Below are positions 23,075 through 34,301 of a DNA stretch of 64,000 nt, in pieces. The DNA comes from Xiphophorus maculatus (lineage: Eukaryota > Chordata > Actinopteri > Cyprinodontiformes > Poeciliidae), in assembly GCF_002775205.1 (NCBI RefSeq), contig NC_036453.1, positions 15,003,594 to 15,067,593 on the forward strand, given 5' to 3'. Positions within the stretch are counted from its first letter, which is position 1; the number at the start of each line of letters is the position of its first letter. The notes under the pieces are model-generated. The model did no database searches. It was not told the DNA's origin and saw only the letters and a list, made by a program, of their open reading frames with translations. The position numbers and the translations under genes are program-made.

Positions 23075-25002
23075 CTAAGTTTGGTTTCTTACTCTGGTTG
23101 AGAAACGTTTGACAAAGCTGACCCTCAGGTCCTTACTGACCAGTCCATAGATGATGGGGTTGAGGATCGGGGGAACGATAAAGATGAGAACTGTAAAGAA
23201 CTTTTTCATGTTTTGGGAAAGAGAGGGGAACCTCTGAATTAAAATCACAATCAGTGAAGCGATTTGAAAGAGAATGTAAACAACAATGTGTGGAGCACAG
23301 GTCTGAAAAGCCTTGCTGCGGATGCTGCGGTTTGTTCTGCCTTGTTTTAAGGAAACAGTCAGGATCCTGATGTAGGAATAGGCGATGATGATGAAGGTCC
23401 CTGTGCTTAAAGTCCAGGTCATCGCTAGACCTGAAAAGAAATAAAGACAAGTGGTTATATATCATAAATATTACAAGAAAATTCTAAAGCATCACTTGTG
23501 GCCAGATTTTTGTTTGGGTCCCAAGAGGAAATACATTTACTCATGTAAAGAGGAAATTAAGTGAAAATAAATTGGGAGGCCACTGCTATCATAGCCAAAC
23601 ATGTGGATTGCTGTATAATCATAGCAATAAAAATAAAATAATTATATTAATGTAGCTGCTGATGTTAGGCATGAGCACAATTTTAAAAAACGATGGAAGT
23701 ATTCCCCAAACTGTTTCTTCTGTTTCATATTCGTAAGGTTTGTATTTCACCTCTGGTCTAAAAAAATGAAGCACTGACCGTAGATGTTGTTGGCAGGAGT
23801 GGGAATGCAGGCCAGGTTCAGGATGCCCCGGTTGCTGCAGTAGACATTTTGGATGAGTCGACCGCACAGCGGGACGTTCATGTGGAAGGAGAAGAGCACA
23901 GCGATGAGCAGCAGCGCAACGATCCAGGCCACAGCGCAGCAGCTGTGCAGCCGAGCCGAAGTCATGATGGAGTGATACCTGAGAGGCTCACACACTGCCA
24001 CATACCTGCAGAGAGACAGAGCTGTCAGGGAACAAAATCCCTAAAGCTGAAAAACATACAGTCCTTAAAACTGTTCAATGTCAAACCTGAATTTGAAGGC
24101 AGTTTCTTAAAGCTAAAATTACTTTTTAATATCTAAAATTTCCTCAAAAGCAGTTCAAATGTTTATGACGGGCGTGCCGTGGTGGCGCAGTGGTTAGCGC
24201 GACCCGTATTTGGAGGCCTTGAGTCCTCGACGCGGCCATCGCGGGTTCGACTCCCAGACCCGACAATATTTGCCGCATGTCTTCCCCCCTCTCCTTCACC
24301 GTTTCCTGTCAGCCCACTGTCATATAAGGGACACTAAAGCCCACAAAAGACCCCATGGAGGGGTAAAAAAAAAAAGGTTTTATGACTGAACTGACCAACG
24401 ATTACAAGCGTTCAGATACAAGAGTAAATTCTCCCATGTAAGTTCAAAATCTTCTCAGATGTAATGATAATAATTCAGTCAATGTAGCACAAAAAATTAG
24501 TTTATTGCACTGATTTATAACTAGGATTGACTCTGTGATTAAACTAAAATCATTTCTTTAGTCTGCAGTCAAAACTTAGAGACCATTTGAACCATGAACT
24601 GCTCTGCTTTTACATCTTTCCTTACCTGTCATAGGCCATCGCAGCTAAAACAGTCGACATTGCTGCACCGTATGTGTGAGCGCAGAATGCCTGGACGATG
24701 GCTGGGATGTAGGCGATCTTCTTCAGCCCCATCAACAGATCCATCATGAGGCGAGGAAGCACCATTGTGGCCCCCAGCAGGTCACAGACCATGAGGTGAC
24801 AGATCATAACAAACATGGGTCTGTGCAGGTTCTTGTCTGTCATAATAACACAGATCACCACACCGTTCCCCAGTAGCGCCGCTATGTAGGCGAGCAAAGC
24901 CAACAGAAACATGAACGGTCCGTTGCCTGGTTGAACATCAAAGCCCTCCAGTTCAAACACAATCGGCTGGTTGAGAGGAATCACCGAGGTTTGGTTCTCC
25001 AT
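23075..25002 (-). CDS. Three-exon odorant receptor D, 319 aa
   Basis: Exons on the minus strand are 25002-24626 (377 bp), 24005-23779 (227 bp) and 23430-23075 (356 bp), in total 960 bp. Donors are GTAAGG and GTCAGT and acceptors CTCTCTGCAG and CTTTTCAG. Intron phases and positions match gene A (Arg 126 of YDRYVAVC, then the Gly of NNIYG). The protein starts MENQTSVIPLNQP with an N-glycosylation site at 3, then NLHRPMFVMICHLMVC, KAFQTCAPHIVVYI and LNPIIYGLVSKDLRVS. Intron 1 holds a tRNA-derived SINE (24170-24378). It is head-to-head with gene E. Exon 1 and about 450 bp upstream form one arm of a large inverted repeat with E, while exon 3 of the two genes is strongly diverged. Confidence 0.93.
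24170..24378 (+). mobile_element. tRNA-derived SINE in intron 1 of gene D
   Basis: The head contains polymerase III promoter boxes: A box TGGCGCAGTGGTTAGCGC and B box GGTTCGACTCC at the right spacing. An unrelated body with TTTGCCGCATGTCTTCCCCC follows, then an A-rich tail at 24364-24375. The 8-bp direct repeat TTTATGAC flanks it (24162-24169 and 24379-24386), as expected for LINE-mobilised insertion. It is antisense to gene D. The corresponding intron of gene E lacks it, so it arrived after the two genes separated. Confidence 0.9.
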
Positions 25003-25459
25003 CCAAAGCAGTACAGCCCTAAAGAAGCAGAACAGATTAAACCTCAGATGATAGAAATGTTGGCAGATTTATACTCTGAGAGTGACATACTGTAATAGAT
25101 CAAAACACAAATCTGTAGCTACATTTCACATAAAATCGATGACAGCGTATTACCTCCAAATCATGCAAATGACACTTAAATGGAGACAGCATCAAAGAAC
25201 AAAATGTGTGATCAAAAGCATCAGCAGCTGATATTAAATAACACCAAGTAATTATTACTCTATGTGTGATGGAGAGAGTCAGCCTCCTCTCTGCTGAGAG
25301 CGCTAACATTGCTCTGAGGTGTTGATGAAAACCTGCGTCCCTTTAAAGGATTTCCACGTGTTTTCAACACATTTCTAAACCTGGCGTTACCATGGAAACA
25401 CCAACTACAAGTGCCATTCAGGGGTATGAGTGCTAAGGTTTGTAGACCAGGATGAAAAT
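24622..25459. repeat. Left arm of 0.84-kb inverted repeat (D/E)
   Basis: The reverse complement matches 26235-27077 with only scattered differences. The arm covers exon 1 of gene D, its upstream splice-acceptor region and about 430 bp of 5' flank. Similarity stops within a few bases of the exon 1 donor site. Confidence 0.9.
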
Positions 25460-26234
25460 ATGGTAAATAATATCTCGCTTTATAAACTTTTATCAAAATT
25501 CTTGCTACAGCAGAATTTTAAGCTGAAGTCTTAAATTAAAAGCCTGGAAGCTTTTAATTGTATTTTGTGGATGTCCTGATAGTAAAGATGTACGGAGGTA
25601 CAGCCTTGATAACAAATGCATGGACTTATTTCACTCAAGCACAAGATTTCTAATTTTGCCAATATTCCAGAGTTTAAAAAAGGAAAACGGTTAAATATAG
25701 TATTCAAATGTCATATTCTGGTTAGAAATACACCAAGATTCTTACTTTACAATCAGAGGCCAATTTAATGCCAATTTAGTCATAAAGGTTTTTATGTCTT
25801 CAGAACATGCCTGTAATCTGAATGGATTCATCAGGATAGATATAACTGAGTATCATCAGCATAGCAGTGGATAACCCAAGAACCGCTGAAACAGAGAAAC
25901 ATAGATCTACTAATCCAGAATGCATTCCCAAAGTAATAATGGGATGGCTTGAGAACGCCTTTTCAGATCAGTCAGAGGAAGTAAGCAGTTTCTTCTTCCT
26001 GTCTAAATTCTAGTGAATGTTTTCTTCAGGTTCTTACTGCTCACCAGTATCTTGCCAATAATCATTCTTCTCTGGATGAGGTACTTTCAGTTTCCTTTTT
26101 CTTGCAGGTTTCCAGTACTCTATCTGCTGATGTTGCTTTTCTCTGACTATTTTCCCATCAGTGGTTTTTCTGCTTGAACTTTTAGAGTTAATCAGAACAC
26201 GCTTCATGATACGGCCTAGTGTCAAGTGTTTTCT
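25460..26234. other. Spacer between inverted-repeat arms
   Basis: 775 bp of single-copy, AT-rich DNA between the divergent genes D and E. Their upstream control regions should be in the arms and this spacer. No motif is named with confidence. Confidence 0.5.
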
Positions 26235-27077
26235 ATTTTCATCCTGGTCTACAAACCTTAGCACTCATACCCCTGAATGGCACTTTTAGTGGCGTTGGTG
26301 TTTCCATGGTAACGCCAGGTTTAGAAATGTGTTGAAAACACGTGGAAATCCTTTAAAGGGACGCAGGTTTTCATCAACACCTCAGAGCAATGTTAGCGCT
26401 CTCAGCAGAGAGGAGGCTGACTCTCTCCATCACACATAGAGTAATAATTACTTGGTGTTATTTAATATCAGCTGCTGATGCTTTTGATCACACATTTTGT
26501 TCTTTGATGCTGTCTCCATTTAAATGCCATTTGCATGATTTGGAGGTAATACGCTGTCATCGGTTTTATGTGAAATGTAGCTACAGATTTGTGTTTTGAT
26601 CTGTTACAGTATGTCACTCTCAGAGTATAAATCTGCCAACATTTCTATCATCTGAGGTTTAATCTGTTCTGCTTCTTTAGGGCTGTACTGCTCTGGATGG
26701 AGAACCAAACCTCGGTGATTCCTCTCAACCAGCCGATTGTGTTTGAACTGCAGGGCTTTGATGTTCAACCAGGCAACGGACCGTTCATGTTTCTGTTGGC
26801 TTTGCTCGCCTACATAGCGGCGCTACTGGGGAACGGTGTGGTGATCTGTGTTATTATGACAGACAAGAACCTGCACAGACCCATGTTTGTTATGATCTGT
26901 CACCTCATGGTCTGTGACCTGCTGGGGGCCACAATGGTGCTTCCTCGCCTCATGATGGATCTGTTGATGGGGCTGAAGAAGATCGCCTACATCCCAGCCA
27001 TCGTCCAGGCATTCTGCGCTCACACATACGTTGTAGTAATGTCGACTGTTTTAACTGCGATGGCCTATGACAGGTAA
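26235..27077. repeat. Right arm of 0.84-kb inverted repeat (D/E)
   Basis: Mirror copy of 24622-25459. It covers 5' flank and exon 1 of gene E. One difference changes residues in the TM3 region (TYVVVMSTVLTAM in E, TYGAAMSTVLAAM in D). Confidence 0.9.
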
Positions 27078-28714
27078 TCAAGTATGTTAAAGAAGAATGG
27101 TCTACATTAGTCAATGATATGATGCAGTTTGCTGAGTTTCCTTTTCCATTAATCAATAAAATTTTATTTGTATTGCACCTTTCAGCAGTAAAGCGTTTCA
27201 AAGTGTTTTACATCACAGAAACACAAAGTCCATCAAAAAAAACTTTAAAATGAAACAGAAAAATGAACTGAACTTCATTCACTGTTGTGTAACTAGGATC
27301 AATAAGGATGCATCAATTATAGGATTGAGATTATTTTTGTATAATAGGCCTTGAGATGATGTGAAATGGCACTATATAATTAACTAAATTGACTTTATGA
27401 AACCATCTTTTTCAGGAGGTGTTTTTAGGTTTTCATTGTGGTCTCTTGTTTTTAATTCTTTTGTGCTACAGTGCAAATGATTATGTCTAAAAAATAGTGA
27501 ATCAAAGCCTAAATGTGCTGTGATAGCAAAATTTAATGTATATGAAACTTAATGGAAATGGTTCAAATGTTCCGAATGTTTACTGAATAGTAATTTCTAT
27601 CCTTGAAACGCTGAACACGAATCAGACAATTAATTCCTCAATCTACACACCTTTTAATTGGTCAATTAAATCCTAAGACAGTAATGATGCTACACATAAC
27701 ACATTTTTTGAGGAAGTAGAAATAATCTTTAACTTCAAAACAGATGTAGAACCGTTTCTTTTGGATACCCTACTTCTGAAAAAGACTGTCTCTCTGCAGG
27801 TATGTGGCAGTGTGTGAGCCTCTCAGGTATCACTCCATCATGACTTCGGCTCGGCTGCACAGCTGCTGCGCTGTGGCCTGGATCGTTGCGCTGCTGCTCA
27901 TCGCTGTGCTCTTCTCCTTCCACATGAACGTCCCGCTGTGCGGTCGACTCATCCAAAATGTCTACTGCAGCAACCGGGGCATCCTGAACCTGGCCTGCAT
28001 TCCCACGCCTGCCAGCATCATCTATGGTCAGTGCCTCCTTTTGTCACGCCAGAAATAAGATGAAATGTTTGGGTACTGCTCCCTGCTTCTTATGAAGAGA
28101 GTGATCTGCTTAACAGTTGAATAACTATTTCCTGCTTGTAGGTGCAAAGAACTTAAAATTCAGTGAATGGTTGTTATAGTAGTTTATTCTAAGCACTAGA
28201 ATGCCTATTTTTCATTTCATTACTTCTTGATGAAACCGTTTGTTTGCTCTTGGGAAACAAAATACAAAGCTGGCAACGTATGCTACTCAACAGATAATTA
28301 GAATTTTAAAAATGCAGGATATATGATCACTTGTCTTGTTTGTTTGTCGTTTTTTCAGGTCTAACAATCACCTGGGTCTTCGGCGCATTGACCTTCATTC
28401 TCATCGCTTTTTCCTACATCAGAATCATGTGTGTTTCCTTAAAGCAGGGCAGAACAAACTGCAGCAAACCCAACAAGATTTTTCAGACCTGTGTTCCACA
28501 CATTCTTGTGTATCTTCTCTATTACTTCGCTGCATTGATATTAACATTGAGTTACACTTTTCCCTCTCTTCCCCAAAACATAAGAAAGTTCTTAAGCATC
28601 CTTGTCCACATCATTCCCCCGATCATCAACCCTCTCATCTATGGACTGGTCAGTAAAGACCTGAGGATCAGATTTATCAAATATTTCTCCATCAGAGTGA
28701 GAAACAAAACTTAG
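26697..28714 (+). CDS. Three-exon odorant receptor E, 319 aa
   Basis: Exons are 26697-27073, 27800-28026 and 28359-28714 (960 bp with stop). Donors are GTAATC and GTCAGT; acceptors are CTCTCTGCAG and TTTTTCAG. Phases are again 2 and 1, in the DRY Arg and the IYG Gly. The N-terminus MENQTSVIPLNQP is that of gene D. The exon 2 loop has PLCGRLIQNVYCSNRGILNLAC, almost the same as in D, but with SIIYG for NNIYG. Exon 3 is the most deviant of the family: TITWVFGALTFILIAFSYIRI, CSKPNKIFQTCVPHILVYL, then INPLIYGLVSKDLRIR. A splice acceptor TGCTTCTTTAG lies 16 bases before the ATG. All frames and junctions are intact, so it should be functional. Confidence 0.92.
27151..27240. repeat. Interspersed repeat remnant in intron 1 of gene E
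   Basis: Contains TTTATTTGTATTGCACCTTT and AAAGTGTTTTACATCA, a common motif pair of dispersed fish repeats. The family is not identified. Confidence 0.4.
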
Positions 28715-29689
28715 CGCTAACACTGCAGCTGCTGTTTGTAGACAACTTGACTCTTGTGGTGGAAGTGATTCTCTTTGTAGGTGTAACTGCCTTATGTAGC
28801 TAAAGTTTAAATAAGACAAAGTTCAGTAAGTACCCTTGACCATTTGAAATCATATAAATTGTTCAGAACTGTCCAGCTGAATCTGGTCCTGTTGTAAGGC
28901 TGAGACACAAAAGCAAAAGCCGCCACTGTCTCTTTGTGATGCTTGTGTTAATGTGTGAATACTCACTGCCCTCTGACCTCCCCATACAATCTTGCTTTGC
29001 TTTTTTAAACCTCTACATGCGCTTTAAGAATCCCAACTTTTTTTAAATCATTGAAACATCATAGGCTGCACATCAGTATATCCAGAATGATACTGATATA
29101 AACTGCATTCATCATCCAAATTTTCATTAGAAACATTTGAACATTTCCAAATTCATTCAGCAAAACCACAAACCATCACCATACTCACCAATTTACAAAA
29201 AAATATATAATTCTTTATTAATTTAAACATAAAGCTCAGAAATAATAAACTGTTTTTAAACACTTTTGCTGTCTTACAAGATGAGGCTCTTTGGACCCTG
29301 AGAGTCTTAAAGTTTTTACAATGTAAAACATTTTTAACTACTGTGTTCTTGAAATGTGCTCCACAAATAAACTTGACTGAATAATTATTACATTCTGTAG
29401 TTTTGAATTTTATCTAATAATTAGGAGTCAGATAAGTTCCATTAAAAGTGTGCCTGATATGACTTTGTCCTTTTGGTCTATTTGTGGAACCTAACAGTAC
29501 TGCATGGACTCAGATGTTATGGAAAGATTTATCTCAATATTGATGGTTCCAACGTCTCTCTCTCCTTGGGAAAATGTATTCCAGGGTGATGGGAAGATGG
29601 CTCAGACAGACTGTTCAACATCAAATAAGGGGAGGCAGTGTGGCCTTTTATGTTAGTTTTATTCACCTCCAGAATAACACAATTGCAAG
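28715..29689. other. Intergenic, nothing recognised
   Basis: AT-rich DNA downstream of gene E; no gene or known repeat is seen. Confidence 0.55.
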
Positions 29690-30560
29690 TGATCATTATG
29701 CCCCTGCAAGTCTGCCATATCTTTTTTTTCATACATAGAAAATGTACGGAAAATAACAATGGGCCATTTCTCCTACAAGGTCTAGTATTGTGCTGTATGC
29801 CAAATGTCCCTAAATTGCCATTGTCCAAAGAAACAAAGGGGACGTGGACAATGAATACCCAGAAAGAGGTACTTGTTGTCTGGATGCACTCTGTCAAAGT
29901 CCCATCCTTGGATGTTTGGGAACATCCAATTGAGGGAAAATCTCCTAGTGGAGGTCCAGGAGTCAGGAACCAATACACATCCAGGTTCCTTAGTCTAGCA
30001 GTCAGGGACCAATACACATCCAGGTTCCTTAGTCCAGGAGTCAGGAACCAATTCACATCCAGGTTCCTTAGTCTAGGAGTCAGGGACCAATTCACATCCA
30101 GGTTCCTTAGTCTAGCAGTCAGGGACCAATACACATCCAGGTTCCTTAGTCCAGGAGTCAGGAACCAATTCACATCCAGGTTCCTTAGTCTAGCAGTCAG
30201 GGACCAATACACATCCAGGTTCCTTAGTCTAGCAGTCAGGGACCAATTCACATCCAGGTTCCTTAGTCTAGCAGTCAGGGACCAATACACATCCAGGTTC
30301 CTTAGTCTAGCAGTCAGGGACCAATTCACATCCAGGTTCCTTAGTCTAGCAGTCAGGGACCAATACACATCCAGGTTCCTTAGTCTAGCAGTCAGGGACC
30401 AATACACATCCAGGTTCCTTGACCCCCAAGTCCGATTACTTTTCAAGGCATGGCTCTAATATTCTGTGTTCCCAAATATCAGATAGAAAACTCAACTTGT
30501 TCAGATGGAGGCCAACGGGATCAATGGGATGGAAGGGCCCATGGAGCCCAATTAGTTACA
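29690..30560. repeat. Paralogous repeat unit 1 with minisatellite
   Basis: Both sides of the minisatellite align with 31085-31680. On the left the shared segments are AATGGGCCATTTC, then AATGTCCCTAAATT, then GTCAAAGTCCCATCCTTGGA; on the right they are CTTTTCAAGGCATG, then GATGGAAGGGCCCATGGAGC. So the region is an old duplication of a roughly 0.6-kb sequence whose unit 1 has grown by expansion of the 39-bp repeat. Confidence 0.8.
29952..30420. repeat. 39-bp minisatellite, about 12 copies
   Basis: The unit is ACATCCAGGTTCCTTAGTC plus TAGCAGTCAGGGACCAATAC, 39 bp. Twelve copies can be counted by the CATCCAGG core. Copies mostly alternate between TACACATCC and TTCACATCC, hinting at a 78-bp higher-order unit. 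As 39 is a multiple of three, long open frames run through it on both strands; they are not genes. Confidence 0.95.
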
Positions 30561-31084
30561 AATAGCTAACTGTCAACCAGTTACTTTTCACTGGAGCCAT
30601 TGTGCAGCAGAGAGGAACCACAGTGCCAAACAACTGAGGTCCAGATGGAGCTACAGGCCCAGAGTTCTGAACCAGCCGGTTTAGAGCAAAACCATCACCA
30701 GACAAAAGGGGCAGAATAATCCCCTCTGGTGGTGCATAGGTGTCAGGGCAGTCTACCCTGGACACTTGTCACATGAGCCTTTAAAGTTTTTGAAGCTTAT
30801 TGTAGCATAAGCTTTAACATTGCATTCTTATACAATATTATTCTTTACATGTTCCAAACTTGCTTCTGTGGGAGACATCTGAACTTTGCTGCTTTTGCGA
30901 AGGCACAGGGTGTTCAGGGAAAAGGTCAGCGTGTGCTGTGCACTCACTATCACTTTGCAGCTGTGGTCTGTGAGATTGGATAAACATCTCCTTATTGGGC
31001 AAAGGCAGTATGGATTTCTGTTACACAGCTGGGACCGGGAACATGTACATTAAAATGGCAGGAGTACTCACTTAGATCACTTAG

Positions 31085-31680
31085 ATCACAACTGATCATT
31101 GTTCCTCCAATGAGTCTACCATATGAATTTCGCCATATACGTTACTGGCAGAAAATGTGTGGAAAATATCAATGGGCCATTTCCTCATACACAAAATATT
31201 GTATGCAAAATGTCCCTAAATTTCCATTGTCTAGAAAACTAGAAGGGATGTGGATAATGCTTACTTAAGAAGGATACTTGGAGTCTGGGTACACCCTGTC
31301 AAAGTCCCATCCTTGGATGTCTGGGAACATCCAGTTGAGGCCAAATCTCCTCCTAGAGGAAGTCCAGGAGTCGGGAAACAATGCACATCCAGGCTCCTTA
31401 CCCTCCAAGTCAGATTGCTTTTCAAGGCATGGGACTCTAATATTTTATGTTTCCAAATACTGGATAGAAAACTCACTTTGTTCAGATGGACGCCGTGGTA
31501 GATAAACGGGATGGAAGGGCCCATGGAGCCCAGATTCCTTTCCCAGGGATGACTCACCATAGCCTGGGTAAACCTGGAACATTTGCTCCAATTATCGGAG
31601 AACTTGAACTCTGTCCTGTCCAGAACCAATTATTTGGAGGAACATTTGGCCATCTTTACCCATTACAATGAGTGGCAACT
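31085..31680. repeat. Paralogous repeat unit 2, unexpanded
   Basis: Diverged copy of the sequence flanking the minisatellite in 29690-30560. At the matching point (about 31360-31405) it holds only one 39-bp-type unit (CAATGCACATCCAGGCTCC). Confidence 0.8.
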
Positions 31681-31689
31681 GGCTAATTG

Positions 31690-32716
31690 CCAGCATATTC
31701 CCAAATGGTCCATTGACATTTGCCTTACACTTTATCAATTATAATACATGGCAAGTGATATATATTTGAATGTCACTTCTCATTCAAATTAGGAAGGTTA
31801 GGGACACCTCTCATACATTGAAATTGACATTTGCCTCAAACTTTCTTAGGGAAAGCATAGGGCAAAATTCCCATTGGGATTGTGGCAAGTCTCCAAAAAA
31901 TAGGGCATTTTGGGAAAATTGTCATATTTTAGTACCGGGACAAACATAAAGCAAATGTCAATAGGCCATTTAGGATCACCTTGTGTTTCATTCAGAAATC
32001 CTGTCTATTTCCCAGTGTAACTTGTGGAAAACAGAAATAGGTTAGAGTTAAAAAGTCATTTCTGATCAAATATCTTCCCCTGCACCTAGAAAGTTCATGT
32101 TTATGGTGAGTCAACACATGTAATCGCACAAATAAAACAAATTGAGTTGAAACAGAGTGAAGATGGTTAAGGATCAAAATGTGACTCCAAGTATGAAAGG
32201 TCAGCATACATGTGAAATGACCCACTTGTCTTTTGGGAACATTATTTATCTTATTTTGTAGCATTTTTTTCTTAATTTCATAAAACTTTCCAGATTAGCA
32301 GAATTGTAGTTTATTATTGGCTTCTCAAGTAGTCTGCCATGTCAATGGCAGCTGCAAGTTCATGTGAGAGCAATAAATAAAGCATAAACATACCACATGC
32401 AATATTTTTTCTGCTGGAGTCACTGCCCAGATTTGTTAAGATGTTGTTGCAGTGCGTGTCTCATGCTTCCCATTGTCAATACAAGCTGAGAAAAGGCCTG
32501 GCTACATCTCATACATTTGAATGAGAAATGAATGAGAAGTTATAGCCAATCGTTCTTTGGGTTGTATTTTCAGAAGCGAAAGTTTGACTGTAACAAAACT
32601 GCCTCCATGGAGCTCTTTGGATTTCACAAAACGAATGTTCAAGTTTCGCACAAAATCAAATAAGACAGTTGAGGTTGAGGCAAATAAAGATGAATTTATT
32701 TTCTTCAAAATTTAGA
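31690..32716. other. Degenerate repeats, no gene
   Basis: Motifs such as TCCATTGACATTTGCC and AATAGGCCATTTAGG echo the neighbouring paralogous units. No coding region is seen. Confidence 0.45.
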
Positions 32717-32931
32717 CATCCATCCATCTATTATCTTTACATGCTTGTCCTTAGAGGGGTTCTGGTGCGAGGCGGGTTCACCCTGGACAGGTACCAGTCC
32801 ATCGCAAGAAAATACAGACAGATGGGACCAACAATTATACCCCCACACCTAAGGGGAATTTAGAGAGATCATTCAACCTGGCAGTCATATTTTTGGACTG
32901 TGGAAGGGAGCCAGAGTACCCGGAGAGACAA
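32717..32931 (+). mobile_element. Dispersed fish repeat, probable LINE 3' end
   Basis: Begins with CATCCATCCATC and continues with GGCGGGTTCACCCTGGACAG, ACACCTAAGGGGAATTTAGA and TTTTTGGACTGTGG up to ACCCGGAGAGA. This order is typical of a very common teleost repeat with a CATC-type tail, usually the 3' end of a CR1/L2/Rex1-type LINE. The exact family is uncertain. Confidence 0.6.
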
Positions 32932-33374
32932 AAATTAGACAAAGCCAAATGAATTTCAGTACCACTTTTTATGTAACTTCTACAAGTTTAAACTTCAGTT
33001 CAAACTCAAAATTACATCATTTAAGGAGCAAAGTAAACAACATCAAACACTGCTTGATTACAACACTAACTTAAAGCAGCAGCTGAGTCTAAAGGGAACA
33101 GCTGAAGGTCATTGTTCTAATCAAGGTTGTTGAATTCTTGGTTACTGAAAAATAACCAAGAATTTGGTTATTTTTGTGCAAAATGTGCAAAATATTTATA
33201 TCTGTGTCAGGCTTAAATTGTTTATAATTTCATGCGTTCTTTGTATTTTTTGGTGAGTATTCTTGTGATGGATTTTAGTAGTTTGTGGTTCACTGCAACA
33301 TTAAACACAAATGTTGTAAGTTGTCATATCATTCTCAGTCTTGTTGCTGATTTTAAGAGGAAACATGAGCTATG

Positions 33375-33447
33375 TTTAATGTAATAAACATTCACATTCT
33401 GTCAGCTGTTTCAGAGCTGACAGAATGTGAATGTTTATTACATTAAA
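33375..33447. repeat. Perfect inverted repeat, 33-bp arms, 7-bp loop
   Basis: The arms at 33375-33407 and 33415-33447 are exact reverse complements (TTTAATGTAATAAACATTCA... on the left). The loop is GTTTCAG. DNA on both sides does not continue the symmetry. Confidence 0.97.
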
Positions 33448-33599
33448 AGATGTTGACAAGGATGAAAATGAAAAACACAGGATAACTTTGAGTGTGCAGT
33501 GAAGAGTCATAGAATAAAGTCTAAAAGGACCAAATAGGTCAAACAGAATCATCATGAAATCAGTTGAACAACAAACTTGAGAATGCAGATCAGAGGCAG

Positions 33600-34301
33600 A
33601 GCTGTTAGAGGACAGCAGTTCTTATCTTCAGGTCTCTCACTTTATTCTTTCGTTTTTCCCTCCAAATTTATCAGAGAGTTGTCGATTGTATTGATTGGCT
33701 TTTGAGAAAAATCTCATCATTGTAAGTCCTGTTAAGCTCTAGTTAACAGGATAATACTCCTTATAAATTAGGCCAATTTCAGGTAACATACAGGGCATTT
33801 GGTGGAGCTCTGAGCGTTAAAAGGTTCTGTAAAATTATAAATCAATCATTGCATCATTTTGCTGGTGGCATTTTTGGTTTGATATTTTTACTGTTTTATT
33901 TTTAGTCTTTCATTAGTTTTCATTATTATTTCTACATTTAGTTTAGAGTTACTAGCTCAAAAGGCCTGTATTTATAAAGTGCTTTATCAAGTCCAGAGGA
34001 CCTTTAAGTTCCTGACATGGTATTTATTCATAGTGTTTAGTTATGCTTAGTTTGATTAGATTAACCTGGTTTCTGTTTTACTTCAGATCAATCCATAGGT
34101 ATGTTCATGGTATTCATTCATTGTGTTTAGTTATTTATTCTATTATAACTATGTTTTCTCCATTTCTTGCTCCCCTCTCTCACCTGCACCTCATTCCTAA
34201 CCAGCCTGCTCCTTGTCAGTAATCAAGCTCCTCTGTTTTTAAAAGCTCTGGTTAATCACTTAATGCTGAATTCTCTCTTTACACCCCAGATGCCATCTCA
34301 T
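33600..34301. repeat. Segmental copy 1 of OR-flank block (part 1)
   Basis: Aligns along its length with 39290-40060, for example CAGGGCATTTGGTGGAGCTC, AATTATAAATCAATCATTGC and TTAGTTATTTATTCTATTAT. The alignment continues after the hAT insertion, at 35612 onward. It contains the 3' part of the LTR-like sequence annotated intact at 39742-40212. Confidence 0.8.

Noticed and set aside
24181-24255. tRNA-like head with A and B boxes
   Set aside because: It continues into a SINE body with A-rich tail and target repeats, and is not a tRNA gene.
13053-28714. The five split receptors read as pseudogenes broken by frameshifts
   Set aside because: Every break coincides with matching GT/AG sites at the same codon and phase in all five genes, so they are introns.
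29529-30459. Long open frames on both strands (273 and 305 codons)
   Set aside because: They exist only because the 39-bp minisatellite is a multiple of three without stops; no start context or family similarity.
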